64,000 nucleotides of DNA, taken from contig NZ_CP030056.1 in assembly GCF_015291645.1 (NCBI RefSeq), positions 124,001-188,000 on the forward strand. The letters are read 5' to 3'. Every line of letters starts with the position of its first letter. Position 1 is the stretch's first letter. Positions 53,322-62,813 of the stretch are shown here, one piece after another. Origin of the DNA: Bradyrhizobium sp. CCBAU 53340 (GTDB taxonomy: Bacteria; Pseudomonadota; Alphaproteobacteria; Rhizobiales; Xanthobacteraceae). The notes beneath the pieces were generated by a model. It made no database searches. It was not told where the DNA came from and was given only the letters and a program-made list of their open reading frames with translations. The position numbers were made by a program, and so were the translations under genes.

Positions 53322-54527
53322 ATGATGAACCGCGATGTAAGCCATGCGCCTGCGGTGTGCTTTTTGCTCGGTCTTCCCCGCTCGGGGACGACGCTGCTAG
53401 CGCATTTGCTGCAGCGGCACCCGGATATTTTGGCTCCGCCTGAACCGTGGCTCATGTTGGCACTTGAGGCCTTCGGTAAAGTCGACCACCGCCACCCAGC
53501 CGGCGCATCATTGGTTCAAAGCGCAACCTCGCAGTTCTTGGGGCGAATAGATCGGATGATCGTTACCCGCGCTTTTTCCGATGCAGCTTATTGCCAGTAT
53601 TTAGCTGCTGCAGGCAAACGCACTCTCATAGACAAGACGCCGCGCTATTGGACGGTGCTCGACTTTTTGGATTCCCTTTATCCGGAAGCACCGCGTCTCG
53701 TTCTCATGCGTAACCCCTACGCCATCGCCGCATCACTGAAGACGACATGGGGCGTCCCTCTGCTGGCCGCAAGTTCCCCGCCCGCCATCGCATCGTGTCT
53801 CGCCGATATCGCGTTGGGCCAGCCCACGCCCGCGATCGCATCTTCTCTCGCAGATCTTGTCCTGGGCCTGCCTGCGCTAGCAGCATACCGCAGTCGACCT
53901 CAGACGCAGGTGGTCCACTATGAGACCCTTGTGGCGCACCCCGATGACGAAATTCGGCGCGTGCTTGCCGGCCTCGGTTACACTCCGACCGAGACGGGAT
54001 CGGCGCCGGGGGGGCAGACGGACTATCTCCGCTCCAGCACTTTCGGAGATCGCAAGATCCTGGAGCGAAAGGCCGTCGATGACCGCTCAGTGGAGGCTTG
54101 GCAAACTGACTTGAGCATCGAAGAGATGCAAGTCGTGACCGACCTGGTTGGGGCGAAGCTCTTGACAGAGCTCGGTTATGAGCGGGATTTTCAGTACGCA
54201 AAGCAAGCCGGCGTCGTCGATAGGGGGCCGGAAGCAACCCAAGGCTATCGCCACTTATTTCGGACCTGCTGGGATTTTCTGGACGGCAAGACGGGAGGAT
54301 CGTTCGAGCTCCCCGCCGAACTCAATAATAGTGGTGGGCAAGCGGAGGAACACGCCGCGGTTGCTTTCGCAGCCTCAGTGTTTCAGCAAGCGCAACGTCT
54401 GGCCGCCACTAAGAAGGAAGAGAATCTGCGGGTGGCAAATTCAATCGCGGCGCAGTTGAACGAGGAGCTCACGGCGGTCGTGTCCTCGGAGGTGAGGCGA
54501 CAGCTTGCGCCGGCGGGCCGACGATAG
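53322..54527 (+). CDS. Sulfotransferase family protein
   Basis: A 401-residue PAPS-dependent sulfotransferase-fold protein. The 5'-phosphosulfate loop is FLLGLPRSGTTLLAHLL (14-30, with Arg-Ser-Gly-Thr-Thr); KTPRYW and RLVLMRNPYAIAASLK (about 120-140) carry the 3'-phosphate-binding Arg and Ser. The rest of the C-terminal half is variable. In residues 154-185 the unit P-A-I-A-S-x-L-A-D-x-x-L-G-x-P occurs twice in tandem (48-base repeat at 53781 and 53829), an unusual insert. It stands alone among mobile debris. The acceptor is unknown; rhizobial sulfotransferases can modify Nod factor or surface polysaccharides, but nothing here shows that. Confidence 0.85.
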   Translation: MMNRDVSHAPAVCFLLGLPRSGTTLLAHLLQRHPDILAPPEPWLMLALEAFGKVDHRHPAGASLVQSATSQFLGRIDRMIVTRAFSDAAYCQYLAAAGKRTLIDKTPRYWTVLDFLDSLYPEAPRLVLMRNPYAIAASLKTTWGVPLLAASSPPAIASCLADIALGQPTPAIASSLADLVLGLPALAAYRSRPQTQVVHYETLVAHPDDEIRRVLAGLGYTPTETGSAPGGQTDYLRSSTFGDRKILERKAVDDRSVEAWQTDLSIEEMQVVTDLVGAKLLTELGYERDFQYAKQAGVVDRGPEATQGYRHLFRTCWDFLDGKTGGSFELPAELNNSGGQAEEHAAVAFAASVFQQAQRLAATKKEENLRVANSIAAQLNEELTAVVSSEVRRQLAPAGRR

Positions 54528-54640
54528 GACAAACGCGTGACCACCGCGCGCCCGATCGCCCCACCGGCCCACAGGTCCCTCCCGCGCGCGCTGCTGCGTC
54601 GCTTGACGTGCAGTGGGAGCGAATAAGTCGAGGTAGTCGG

Positions 54641-55335
54641 TCATGATGTATCGCAGCGAGGTGCGCGTCGCGGCGGCGCACGCGGCGCAGGCCCAATCTC
54701 GACCATGCGGCCTCCGCAGATGGGGCACACGTCGAGGCGGTGACCAAGGAGGATGGCGCAGCGCTCACGATAGTCGACAGCTTCGGCAGGCGGAGGTGGC
54801 TGCGGGGCTTCAAGTGCCGCTCGGATGCGCGCGAGTTTGGCGGCGCGGCAGGCGTTCGCCAGGAAACCAAAATGACGGATGCGGCGGAACCCCTTCGGCA
54901 ATATGTGAAGCAGAAAGTGACGAAGGAACTCCTCAGTGTCGAGCGTCATTACTTTGGATTTGTTCCCGGCGCGATAATCTTTCCACCGGAAGCGGACGTG
55001 GCCCTGCTCACAGGTAAGAAGCCGGCCGTTGGCGATCGCAACGCGATGAGTGTAGCGCCCGAGATAAGTCAGAACCTGTTCTGGTCCGCCGAAGGGACGC
55101 TTGGCGTAGACGACCCACTCGACCTTGCGGAGGGCGTTTAGATGGCGGGCGAATGCCGCTGGCTCGACGAGGTGCGCGAGATGGCCGAACAACTGGAGCT
55201 TGGTGCCATCGAACGCCGCCTGCAGGCGCTCCAGGAATAGCCGACGATGCAATCGTGATAGCACGCGAACGGGAAGGAAGAAGCCGGGGCGACAATGAAC
55301 CCAGCTTCCATCAGGAGCGATCCCGCCGCCTGGTA
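54641..55335 (-). pseudogene. IS91-family transposase, C-terminal part
   Basis: On the minus strand the Y2-type transposase is readable from about 55335 (GGGIAPDGSWVHC, then FFLPVRVLSRLHRRLFLERL), through KRPFGGPEQVLTYLGRYTHR and VRFRWKDYRAGNKSKVMTL, to the C-terminal zinc-binding VCPICGGRMVEIGPA and a stop at 54641. The tyrosine Y-x-x-x-Y region is in YLGRYTHR. The N-terminal third with the zinc fingers is missing. The fragment ends where plus-strand debris starts. Confidence 0.8.
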
Positions 55336-56152
55336 TGCCGGAATTTCTCCGGTCGAAGCTTGCGGGCTCGTCAATCCGTGCAGTGTATGAACTCTACCAG
55401 GCTTGGCGTGAGCAGCCCAACGCCGTCGAGACCATATGTGCAGCACAGGAGAGCTTCACCGACGCCCACGCCCGCCAGCTGGCTCGCAAAATTCGTAGCG
55501 GAGTTGGGGGCTCCCATGCTGATAGCGAAGGTGCCGCTGGAGCTCAATCGGCGCGAGGCCCGATCGCACCGCAAGTAGCATTGCGACCCATAGAGAGAGA
55601 CCGTGTAACGGCGGCCGCGGAGAAGAGCTCCAGGTCTTCCGTCCATCGAAATGAGCGAATGAGTTCGTCAGTGACGATCAGAGTGCGCCACCAAGATCGC
55701 GCGGGCTGTCTTCTCGTCGATCGGCTCGCGTCTCAAGGCTCACGCCATGCCGTGCTGTTGGTCGATGGCGCAGAAGAAGTGGAAGAGGTGCCGGCATCGA
55801 CCATCACCATCGAAGAGATCATTTTCGCATGAAGCTGGCCTTCGACTGTCTCCTCAGAAAGACCGCTGCGCTTGGCATGCCGGCGGAGCGGATTTCCCAT
55901 CCGAAGGATGGCGCGTTAGCGCAGCAGCCGGAGGCCGAACGCGCCCCCCACAGCGCCGTAGAGAGGCCGGAGGCTGCTGGTAAGCCGCGGTCCACATACC
56001 CGGTGCCAATGTTGCCGGTCTCCACGCGCGGCGTTCGTGGAATAAGAGCACCGGGGCTGACGGCGGCGCCATTCCCGGAGGAATTCTGCGCATCGATCGT
56101 CGGCTGGGTTGGATCTCACCTGCAGCAAATCCCGAGCTTTGAATGCCGAGCC
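55336..56152. other. No gene recognised
   Basis: About 800 bases before the oriT-like site. Several open frames overlap each other on both strands (one of 145 codons at 55829-56266) but none shows a recognisable domain, codon style or start signal. Possibly decayed mobilisation or transposon sequence. Confidence 0.35.
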
Positions 56153-56212
56153 TGTTGGTTCGAACCAACACGGAGGGAGTGGAAGGATTCGCTTTTTCTA
56201 GTGCAGGATAGG
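56153..56212 (-). other. Candidate oriT: perfect palindrome and RP4-like nic sequence
   Basis: A perfect 18-base palindrome TGTTGGTTCGAACCAACA lies at 56153-56170. Thirty-two bases further, the minus strand of 56203-56212 reads CCTATCCTGC, the same as the core of the RP4-type (MOBP) nick region as I recall it, with cleavage after the G. It ends 45 bases before mobC. Palindrome, nic-like site, mobC and relaxase follow in the order expected for a mobilisable element. Confidence 0.55.
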
Positions 56213-56256
56213 CTTCGCGCCAGCGATGTATTAGATCGCGATTGGGATTGGAGTGC

Positions 56257-56775
56257 ATGGCTCTGATCTCGCTTCGCGTCTCTGACGAAGTCGCTGCGGA
56301 GTTCTCAGCTTTGGCAGCGACCCAGGGCGGCAAATCCGCGCTCTTGCGGCGTCTCATTGCTGAGGCACTTGCTGAACCAGTGCCGCGCATCTCCGTGCTG
56401 CCTGTCGGGCGACCGGAGAAGGTGACGGTGCGATTTCGCGAGAGCGAGATGCGGCAGCTCGCGGAAGTGTCACATCAGCGCGGCATGACCCGAACCGGCT
56501 GGATCGTTGCATTGGTGCGCTCGCGGTTGGGATCACCGGTGCAGCATTCTCCAGGCGAGCACGAGGCGCTCCGCGCGATTGTTCGCGAGCTCAACCAGAT
56601 CGGCGGCAACATCAATCAGATCGCGCGCGCAGCGAACGCCAGTGTGCTGCAGGGCAGGGCGGTCGAGCCCGATCTGTCCGCAATTCAAGAGGCCCAGTTG
56701 GTCATCGAAAAAGAGCTCGCGCAACTACGCAATGCGCTGCACGGCAACGCGGATTATTGGGATGGGCGGCGATGA
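56257..56775 (+). CDS. mobC: MobC-like relaxosome accessory protein
   Basis: A 172-residue protein. The N-terminus has a ribbon-helix-helix-like stretch (MALISLRVSDEVAAEFSALA), followed by VTVRFRESEMRQLAEVSHQR and the family signature LRAIVRELNQIGGNINQIAR (about 107-126) characteristic of MobC. MobC helps the relaxase open oriT DNA. ATG at 56257; its TGA overlaps the relaxase ATG (ATGA). It sits about 45 bases after the nic-like site. Confidence 0.9.
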   Translation: MALISLRVSDEVAAEFSALAATQGGKSALLRRLIAEALAEPVPRISVLPVGRPEKVTVRFRESEMRQLAEVSHQRGMTRTGWIVALVRSRLGSPVQHSPGEHEALRAIVRELNQIGGNINQIARAANASVLQGRAVEPDLSAIQEAQLVIEKELAQLRNALHGNADYWDGRR

Positions 56776-57848
56776 GTCGGCGCCATAAGCCGCGGCCGGC
56801 AGACCTGGCCTCCGAGCTTCCGCCGATCTCATATGTTTGGGAAACGCCCAATCGGCGCCCGCGGCGGGCCGAGTGGGATATCCCCGATCCGGCGGTTCCT
56901 AGTCGCCTGACGCCGGCTATGCGCGCGAAGCTCGAACGGATCGTGCGCCGAGCGCCAGAGGTGATGGTCAAGATCACCGGCCGCACCAAGGACGTGGCGC
57001 ATCTCAAGTCGCACCTTGCGTATATCACGCGAAACGGCGAGCTCGATGCGGAAACAGAGCAGGGCGCGAGTCTGGCCGGTCGTTCCGGATTGAAAGACCT
57101 ACAGCAACGCTGGGAGGATGATGCCGGCCTTGACGACAAGCGCCGCCGTGATGGGTCGCTTTCGATCAACATCATTCTGTCGATGCCGGCTGGCACCGAT
57201 GCCGTCGCCGTCAAGGATTCAGCCCGGGCATTTGCCATCGAAACGTTCGGGGACAATCATGACTATGTCTTCGTCCAGCACCTCGACGACAAACATCCCC
57301 ACGTGCACTTGACCGTCCGGTCCCTGGGCCACGACGGCAAGCGTCTCAACCCTCGGAAGGCAGATCTGCAGGCTTGGCGGGAGCGATTTGCTGGCGAACT
57401 CCGGCTTCGCGGGATAGCGGCCGAGGCAACGCCGCGGCGAACCCGCGGGCGAGTTCAAAAGGCCGATCGCGGGGCGGTGCTCGCTATGCGCAAGCGAAAA
57501 ATCGTACCTGATGTCGACCGGCTCGCCCGGAAAGAGGTGCTTTCGGAGGTGAGGGGCGGCACGACTGCAAAACGTCCTTGGGACGAGCAGATCAAGTCAC
57601 GTCAGGATGCGATCCGGCGGCGATATCTCGATTACGCAGCCGAGCTGCAGCATTCTGGAGCGGCGGCAGATCACGCGCTCGCGCGCCAGGTTAGGCAATT
57701 CGTGAACGACATGCCCGCCGTTGAAACCCGGCGGCATGCACTAAAGAATGAGCTTTCGGAGCTCACCAATAGCCGTCGCCGCAAGGCAGAGCAGGGAATC
57801 GATGCCGAGTTGCGCGGTCACAAGCGAGACGATGAGCGGACGAGGTAA
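56772..57848 (+). CDS. MOBP-type relaxase (VirD2/MobA family)
   Basis: A 358-residue relaxase/mobilisation nuclease. The motif III histidines are in VFVQHLDDKHPHVHLTVR (H-x-D-x-x-H-P-H-V-H), and the first part (about 80-130) has KDVAHLKSHLAYITRNGEL, where the nucleophile would be the Tyr in that block. The tail is basic with coiled-coil character (ELQHSGAAADHALARQVRQF). It would nick oriT, stay bound to the 5' end and pilot the strand through a conjugation channel supplied by another element. No type IV secretion genes are in the window, so the element would be mobilisable but not self-transmissible. The ATG overlaps the mobC stop. Confidence 0.9.
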   Translation: MSRRHKPRPADLASELPPISYVWETPNRRPRRAEWDIPDPAVPSRLTPAMRAKLERIVRRAPEVMVKITGRTKDVAHLKSHLAYITRNGELDAETEQGASLAGRSGLKDLQQRWEDDAGLDDKRRRDGSLSINIILSMPAGTDAVAVKDSARAFAIETFGDNHDYVFVQHLDDKHPHVHLTVRSLGHDGKRLNPRKADLQAWRERFAGELRLRGIAAEATPRRTRGRVQKADRGAVLAMRKRKIVPDVDRLARKEVLSEVRGGTTAKRPWDEQIKSRQDAIRRRYLDYAAELQHSGAAADHALARQVRQFVNDMPAVETRRHALKNELSELTNSRRRKAEQGIDAELRGHKRDDERTR

Positions 57849-58124
57849 GGCGCCCGCGCGCTCCGCCAACCGTTTCATCGGTTGGCACGTAGATGTGCAC
57901 TGGCGGCTTGTCATGTTCCTCGAGCGCGCGAACAGCATTGGAGCCGTCAACGGGAAGTTACACCCCTATGGAGCGGCTGCCCTGAGGCGCCTAGGTCCTT
58001 GAAAGCTGGCTGATAGATCGTGCATTCTTCGAATCGGCCGTCTCGCCGGACCTGCCACAGGGTCAAAGTGGGCACTATTTCAAATCCTTGGATCGACCGT
58101 CATATCCAGGTCGGTGCGTAATCT

Positions 58125-58946
58125 GTGGACATCGGCCGCCGATATGAACAGGTGGATCCTTTGACCGCTATCCCTTTGACTGAATCTGCGCTCACGTCCG
58201 TGAAGCGTGCGGTTAGGCAGGGCTATCCGAACTACAAATCATCCCATCTGACCGAGGCGATCGCAGCCGCATGCGGCTTTGCAAGTCATGCAGCGCTGCG
58301 AGCCCGCATGTTGGAGCGTGCACCGGTGCATCCGGACTTTGCATTGCTCGAGGAATTGCCGTTCCTGAGCCGGCTCGCGGCGATGACGGGTGTTCCGACA
58401 TCGGACGAAGACCTCCGCGGATTCTCCTTCGATCGCCTCAACTACGAGGGTGCGGACGTGATTCCGACCGCGTCCAAGGGGGTAACCAAGGTGAAATACG
58501 ACGGGTCCCGCAGGCGGCGGGCCTGGCGCAATGTGATGGTCGCCGGGATCAATGCTGGCATCGACCAGGGATTGTTTACGCCGCGTGCAGGAGAAAACAG
58601 CTGGCCGCTGCTGGATCCGAGGTACGGGGACGATGGTCGAACGTACCGATTCATGATCGAGGATATTGCGGCGATTGCCAGCGTTCACGACGCGGATTGG
58701 GACGAGCTATCAATCCACGTTGCTCTGTGGCCTGCGATCGACGGCGAACGCTGGGTCCGAACGGCAAATGGCGGTTTCCTGGCGGGCGAGGTGTTTGCAT
58801 CCGGATGGCTTGAGCGCCGTGACGGAGCGTGGCTCCAGGTGGGAGATCACCCCGAGTTTGGTTGTCGGAAGCAGCGCCTGGACCTGATCGCCGCGCTGGA
58901 TATTCGGCCCAAAGGTTATGCGGATCGCGGCAGCTTTAGGCTTTGA
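58125..58946 (+). CDS. Hypothetical protein of the mobilisation region
   Basis: A 273-residue protein I do not assign. The N-terminal 70 residues (LTESALTSVKRAVRQGYPNY, LTEAIAAACGFASHAALRAR) look like a small helical domain seen at the N-terminus of several plasmid proteins, with a helix-turn-helix-like S-H-L-T-E-A-I-A spacing. The middle and end carry Trp-rich strands (LSIHVALWPAIDGERWVRTA). It starts at GTG 58125, 276 bases after the relaxase, in a gap with no gene. Found in the mobilisation context, it could be a partner of transfer or maintenance. Open along its full length. Confidence 0.6.
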   Translation: MDIGRRYEQVDPLTAIPLTESALTSVKRAVRQGYPNYKSSHLTEAIAAACGFASHAALRARMLERAPVHPDFALLEELPFLSRLAAMTGVPTSDEDLRGFSFDRLNYEGADVIPTASKGVTKVKYDGSRRRRAWRNVMVAGINAGIDQGLFTPRAGENSWPLLDPRYGDDGRTYRFMIEDIAAIASVHDADWDELSIHVALWPAIDGERWVRTANGGFLAGEVFASGWLERRDGAWLQVGDHPEFGCRKQRLDLIAALDIRPKGYADRGSFRL

Positions 58947-59609
58947 TTACGAACGAGGTGCGGGCTGCACGACAGTGCCAAGAAGGAGACGCTTCGCTCT
59001 CTCTACGCCTTTGCGTGCTGCGCGCCCCGACTGCGGGATGCCTGTGAAGGCGGCTGTCGGGATCAGACTGATGATGCCGGCGAAAAGTGAGTTTCCTCGG
59101 TGGCGATGATGTGCCAGTACGGAGAGCGACATAGTAGGCGCCGGGCAGGAGATGTGTGCTACCGGTGTCGAGGACCAAACGGCTGCCTGGATGGATGATC
59201 TGCAGGCGATCGGCAGGCAAGTCTCGCCACCGTGGCGACACGATCAGCACGACGGCGGTCGCCGGCTGACAGCCTAGCGTCTCAACAAGATAGACTTCGG
59301 GAAGCCGCGTCTCGTGGGCTCGATAGGGGCCAGATGCCACCAAAGCGGGCAGCGGCCTCTCAACTGGACTCGAAGCCGGCCGCTTTTCGGGCGGCGTGAA
59401 GTCGTTAGCCCGATCCGTGTCCCGCTTGTTAAGGCTCCTTCATCCCCGATCTTTTCCGACGACCTACCCCTTCGGGTTGGCCCTGCCCGTCGATTTCAAG
59501 GAGTCGTTTGCCCAGCTCCTTCTTTAGAGCGTTGCGATCGCCACCGGACAGGGGTGTTGGATGGTGGTTAAGCGCCATTGAGTAACAAACCGATCGCGAG
59601 CGGATCCTT
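58947..59609. other. No gene recognised
   Basis: Minus-strand frames at 58936-59343 (with PGSRLVLDTGSTHLLPGAYY) look somewhat protein-like but switch frame near 59120 and match no family I know. Otherwise empty. Confidence 0.35.
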
Positions 59610-59830
59610 TAGGAGCTCTTGAAAGATAGCCAGCAGCCATCCTCCTCGTAGCGCGCGCTACGATTCTGACATGTCCGATCGGCCGACTTCTGCCCGACGT
59701 CCTTCCAGACTGCATGCTGATCGAAAGACCCGACCGCATCTGCCTTTTCGGATCTCAACGATTCGACTGCAGCGCTGGCAGGTCACCCGCAAAACGTGAC
59801 GAGGGATCTCCGATAGCCGTCGCTGCTGAA
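59610..59830 (-). pseudogene. Remnant of a small Cys-rich hypothetical protein
   Basis: On the minus strand SEIPRHVLRVTCQRCSRIVE is followed, after a one-base shift near 59744, by HAVWKDVGQKSADRTCQNRS and EEDGCWLSFKS. Together they resemble a small rhizobial protein with two Cys pairs that occurs beside integrative-element genes. Broken and without a clear start. Confidence 0.5.
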
Positions 59831-60045
59831 TTGGCACGCCTGGACTCGTTCCGACGCTCGCGTCAGCCAGGATTGAATCCCAATACTCTTGCGGTAAATC
59901 TGCGTCTGAACCGACGGAATGCGATGACGACGACCGAGTAGCGGCGGTCCATTTTTCAATCTGTTTTGGTGACGGCATTCGCCAACTCGCGCGTCGGGAC
60001 GACACTCCCGCGGAAGGGGAGGGGGACAAAGCAGGTTCTTTTTTC

Positions 60046-60102
60046 TGACATATTGTCAAAATACGAAGGACAAATTATCAAAACGGATTTTACATAATGA
60101 CA
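60046..60102. promoter_or_regulatory. TGACATATTGTCA palindrome and A/T-rich promoter before the HTH-nuclease pair
   Basis: TGACA and TGTCA face each other around TAT at 60046-60058, 39 bases before the ATG at 60097. A similar TTATCAAAAC follows at about 60076, and another TGACA overlaps the start codon (60098-60102). The HTH protein encoded next is the likely ligand, giving autoregulation. Confidence 0.5.
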
Positions 60103-60867
60103 AGTATTGAGCTGACTGAAATTTTGACATTTCTGGGCCTCGACCTGGCCGAGGCTGCGCAACTGTTGGGAGTTTCGACGCGAACGCTTCGAAGATGGAT
60201 GGAAGGCGAGGAAATTCCCGGTCCGGCCCAAGCCGCTCTGCGTGCCTGGCACCAACTCCACGCGCGGCACTTGGCTTGGAAGCCGGACGCCATTTCCATA
60301 TTCGAGAACGACCAAGCTCAGCTCGAGCGTGCGCGACTTCATGCGCGAGAGGTGAGCGGGCTGATCAAAGCGGTCGAAGCTCGCGGCGGGCCGCAAAATC
60401 CATGGTCGGTCAATATCGCTAAAGGCGTTGCGACGTTCGGTCCTTTTGAGATCGGGTTTTACAACCTGCAAAACGGAAGCTTCTCTCTCAGCGGGTACCG
60501 CCGCAAAGACAGCTCGCCGGACCTCGTGCGGGACAGGCCGTACCTTGAAGATGCCGCGTACAGCATCAGCATGGCTTTTTCAAAGGCCGGCGAAAGCGAA
60601 ATTGCGCTGGACAACGTCGCGGAGTACGTCCGAAAACATTCGGCCGCGTTTGTTGTCGATGGCCCGCAGCGGCTGTCGCCTGCGGACTCCAAACGCCGCC
60701 AGCGGGACATCGAATTACTCGCCGGCAAAATCGATGAACTGGCGAAGCTTGCCGCCAAGGGCAGCGCCAATCACCTTCAATTTGAGGAATTACTGCATCA
60801 ACTCCACGAACTCGGGTTCTTCCCGACTATCGATCTGGTTTCAGCAGTAGCTAAGGCTATGGTCTAA
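60097..60867 (+). CDS. HTH-domain protein, partner of the PD-(D/E)XK nuclease
   Basis: A 256-residue protein. Residues 5-45 form an HTH (EILTFLGLDLAEAAQLLGVS, TRTLRRWMEGEEIPGPAQAA) typical of phage-type or XRE-like binders. The remaining 200 residues are unassigned; a middle region (PWSVNIAKGVATFGPFEIGF, YNLQNGSFSLSGYRRKDSSP) looks beta-rich and a C-terminal one is helical (KRRQRDIELLAGKIDELAKL). It is separated by three bases from the nuclease-like gene, so the two are co-expressed. It may be the regulator or a sensor for the nuclease. Similar HTH plus nuclease pairs are frequent in defence islands. Confidence 0.7.
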   Translation: MTSIELTEILTFLGLDLAEAAQLLGVSTRTLRRWMEGEEIPGPAQAALRAWHQLHARHLAWKPDAISIFENDQAQLERARLHAREVSGLIKAVEARGGPQNPWSVNIAKGVATFGPFEIGFYNLQNGSFSLSGYRRKDSSPDLVRDRPYLEDAAYSISMAFSKAGESEIALDNVAEYVRKHSAAFVVDGPQRLSPADSKRRQRDIELLAGKIDELAKLAAKGSANHLQFEELLHQLHELGFFPTIDLVSAVAKAMV

Positions 60868-60870
60868 AAT

Positions 60871-62439
60871 ATGAAGAATTCAGTGAGCGTTCCAGATCTT
60901 GGCGCGCGAGGTGAGAATGTGTTCATCGGTTGGTGTGAACCGGAAGGGTTTCGTGCCCAGAAATCACAGGCAGACCGTCTCGGCTGGGACTACCTCCTTG
61001 AAGGCGAGCCTTTGCGGATGAAAGAGCGTCCGCTTGATTCCCAGAACGATCTTCCGAAATTCTTGATCCAAGTGAAAGCGACAGAAGGATCTCAGCCGCC
61101 GAGGATCAAGCTGTCGGCGCTCAAGCATCTCGTTGATGCTGACCTGCCGGCGGCGATCGTCGTCATGTTTTTCGTCAAAGACGGGCGGACGCCGATTCGC
61201 ACTCTCCTCGTCCCGGTCGATCAAAAAATGATCTACGACACCCTCAAGCGGGTTCGCAGCGAGGAAGCCAAAGGAAAGCGGAACATTCACAGAATCACGA
61301 TTCTTGTGCCACTCGATCGTGCGGTAGAATTGTCTCCAGCAGGAGAAGGGCTGGCAAAGGCTTTAAACGGAATGCTCGGAGGGGCACCTGCCGATTATAT
61401 TGCAGGGAAGGTCGACTACCGCAAGACTTGCGGTTTTGATAACAGATCCATTGTCGGTCGATTTTTCGTTCCAGGAGAAAATGCGGGCGAAAAGATCGGT
61501 CAGCTCTTTTTGGGTGGCCCTCGCACGCTTAAGGTGACGGACCTGACGATTGAGCGACGCCGGTTCGGAATTCCGCTCGACAATGATCGCGATGAGTTTC
61601 GGGAAGCGGTGCTGGAGCTAAACGTATCGTCATCGATGTCAACCACGGTTGAACTTTCTTCGGAAGCAGGCGAGTGGACCTCGGTAGAGCTCGAGATGTT
61701 CGTCACTCCGATATTCGATGGAAAGCTCGGGCCGGTGCGACTTGCAAACAACTTCCTTGAATTTTTGATCGACTTTCCGAAGGCGGAGGCGAACCTAACG
61801 CTCAACTATGACGGTGAACGAATTGTCGACCTGGAGGAGGCGGTCGCCATCATCGAGATTGGCGTCATACTGGCCAGGCCGCAGAAATCGATAACGCTCC
61901 GTTTCAAGGGAAAAGAGCTCAAGTTGGAAATGGCACCAGGCGAAGGGCCATTTGCGCATTGGATTCCGGCCGCGCCAGTTCTTCGTAGGATTGTATCGGC
62001 GATGGTTCGGGCAGGTCGGCAGACAGCGCGCCGCTTTAAATTTGCCGACTTCGTCGATTGGGTTGATACTCACATCGAATTTCTTGCCGTAGCATCAACG
62101 CCAGGCGTCAATATCATCTTCAACCATTGGCCTGACGAAATTCAACTGACTTCTGACGATGCTTTGTTGACGCCTTTTTCGCTCGAATGTTTTGGGTCGT
62201 GCTATACGGCGCTTATCGAACTTCCGATTGTATCATCGAGCCGCTCGGAGCCGGAGGTCACGCTCATCGGTGGTCGGCCCCATATTGTATCAGAGGTGGT
62301 GCGGGCATTGAATGCCGATACGTCTGACTTTGTCGAGAGCGCAGTTGAACGATCGAATAAGGATCGGGGGTCGAAAAGACCGGCCTTTTTCGCGGAGGGA
62401 TTCTCTAACTGGGATAAGGTCATGCTCTCCATCTCGTAG
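60871..62439 (+). CDS. Large protein with an N-terminal PD-(D/E)XK (DUF4365-like) nuclease domain
   Basis: A 522-residue protein. The N-terminal 130 residues resemble DUF4365-type endonuclease-like domains: LGARGENVFIGWCEPEGFRA with a Glu, GWDYLLEGEP with the Asp, and PKFLIQVKATEGSQPPRIKL with the Q-x-K motif, then a LKHLVDADLPAAIVVMFFVK strand. The remaining 390 residues do not match anything I know; they contain several beta-rich blocks and a helix-rich end (VVRALNADTSDFVESAVERS). The gene is intact and follows the HTH gene after three bases. I propose a nucleic-acid-degrading effector of an undescribed two-gene defence module, by analogy only. Confidence 0.6.
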   Translation: MKNSVSVPDLGARGENVFIGWCEPEGFRAQKSQADRLGWDYLLEGEPLRMKERPLDSQNDLPKFLIQVKATEGSQPPRIKLSALKHLVDADLPAAIVVMFFVKDGRTPIRTLLVPVDQKMIYDTLKRVRSEEAKGKRNIHRITILVPLDRAVELSPAGEGLAKALNGMLGGAPADYIAGKVDYRKTCGFDNRSIVGRFFVPGENAGEKIGQLFLGGPRTLKVTDLTIERRRFGIPLDNDRDEFREAVLELNVSSSMSTTVELSSEAGEWTSVELEMFVTPIFDGKLGPVRLANNFLEFLIDFPKAEANLTLNYDGERIVDLEEAVAIIEIGVILARPQKSITLRFKGKELKLEMAPGEGPFAHWIPAAPVLRRIVSAMVRAGRQTARRFKFADFVDWVDTHIEFLAVASTPGVNIIFNHWPDEIQLTSDDALLTPFSLECFGSCYTALIELPIVSSSRSEPEVTLIGGRPHIVSEVVRALNADTSDFVESAVERSNKDRGSKRPAFFAEGFSNWDKVMLSIS

Positions 62440-62539
62440 AGAAGTGCTTATCAGTCACAACGGTGGAAGTACGACCGTAAAAAGCAAGGCCAGCGCAGCC
62501 GGCAAAGTCGGCTGAGCTCTCTAAGGCTGGAGACGAGCT

Positions 62540-62684
62540 TGCGGGGAAAGCAGTCTGCTATTGGGAAGGCAGGTGCTATTCTTTCGATTTCGTCGACACC
62601 CTCATCCTCAAAAACTTGGCGCCAGTTGATTGCAATGGTGTCGATCCGATCGATCTCGGCCCTAGCCTCGTCTGTGCTCAGCAC
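62540..62684 (-). pseudogene. Possible C-terminal fragment of a HipA-type kinase toxin
   Basis: On the minus strand LSTDEARAEIDRIDTIAINW then RQVFEDEGVDEIERIAPAFP resembles the C-terminus of HipA proteins (W-R-x-x-F-x-x-x-G-V-x-x-x-I-E-R-I-A-P-A-F). It is only about 48 residues and lacks its start. Low confidence. Confidence 0.3.
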
Positions 62685-62813
62685 GAAGTCCCCGCAACAC
62701 GAAACGCAGTTAGCAATGCTCGGGCACTTGCTGCCGGATCAGTGTTTCCGTCGAAGCGATCTCATCGCCTGCTGACGCCGGCCGACTTACGCCACTCAAC
62801 TTAGCGGGCAAGC

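Noticed and set aside
56153..56170. GGTTCGAACC inside the palindrome as a tRNA T-arm
   Set aside because: No acceptor, D or anticodon stems can be built around it; the perfect palindrome before mobC fits a transfer origin better.
55829..56266. A 145-codon + frame before mobC
   Set aside because: It overlaps the palindrome and nic-like site and has no recognisable domain, so I do not call it a gene.
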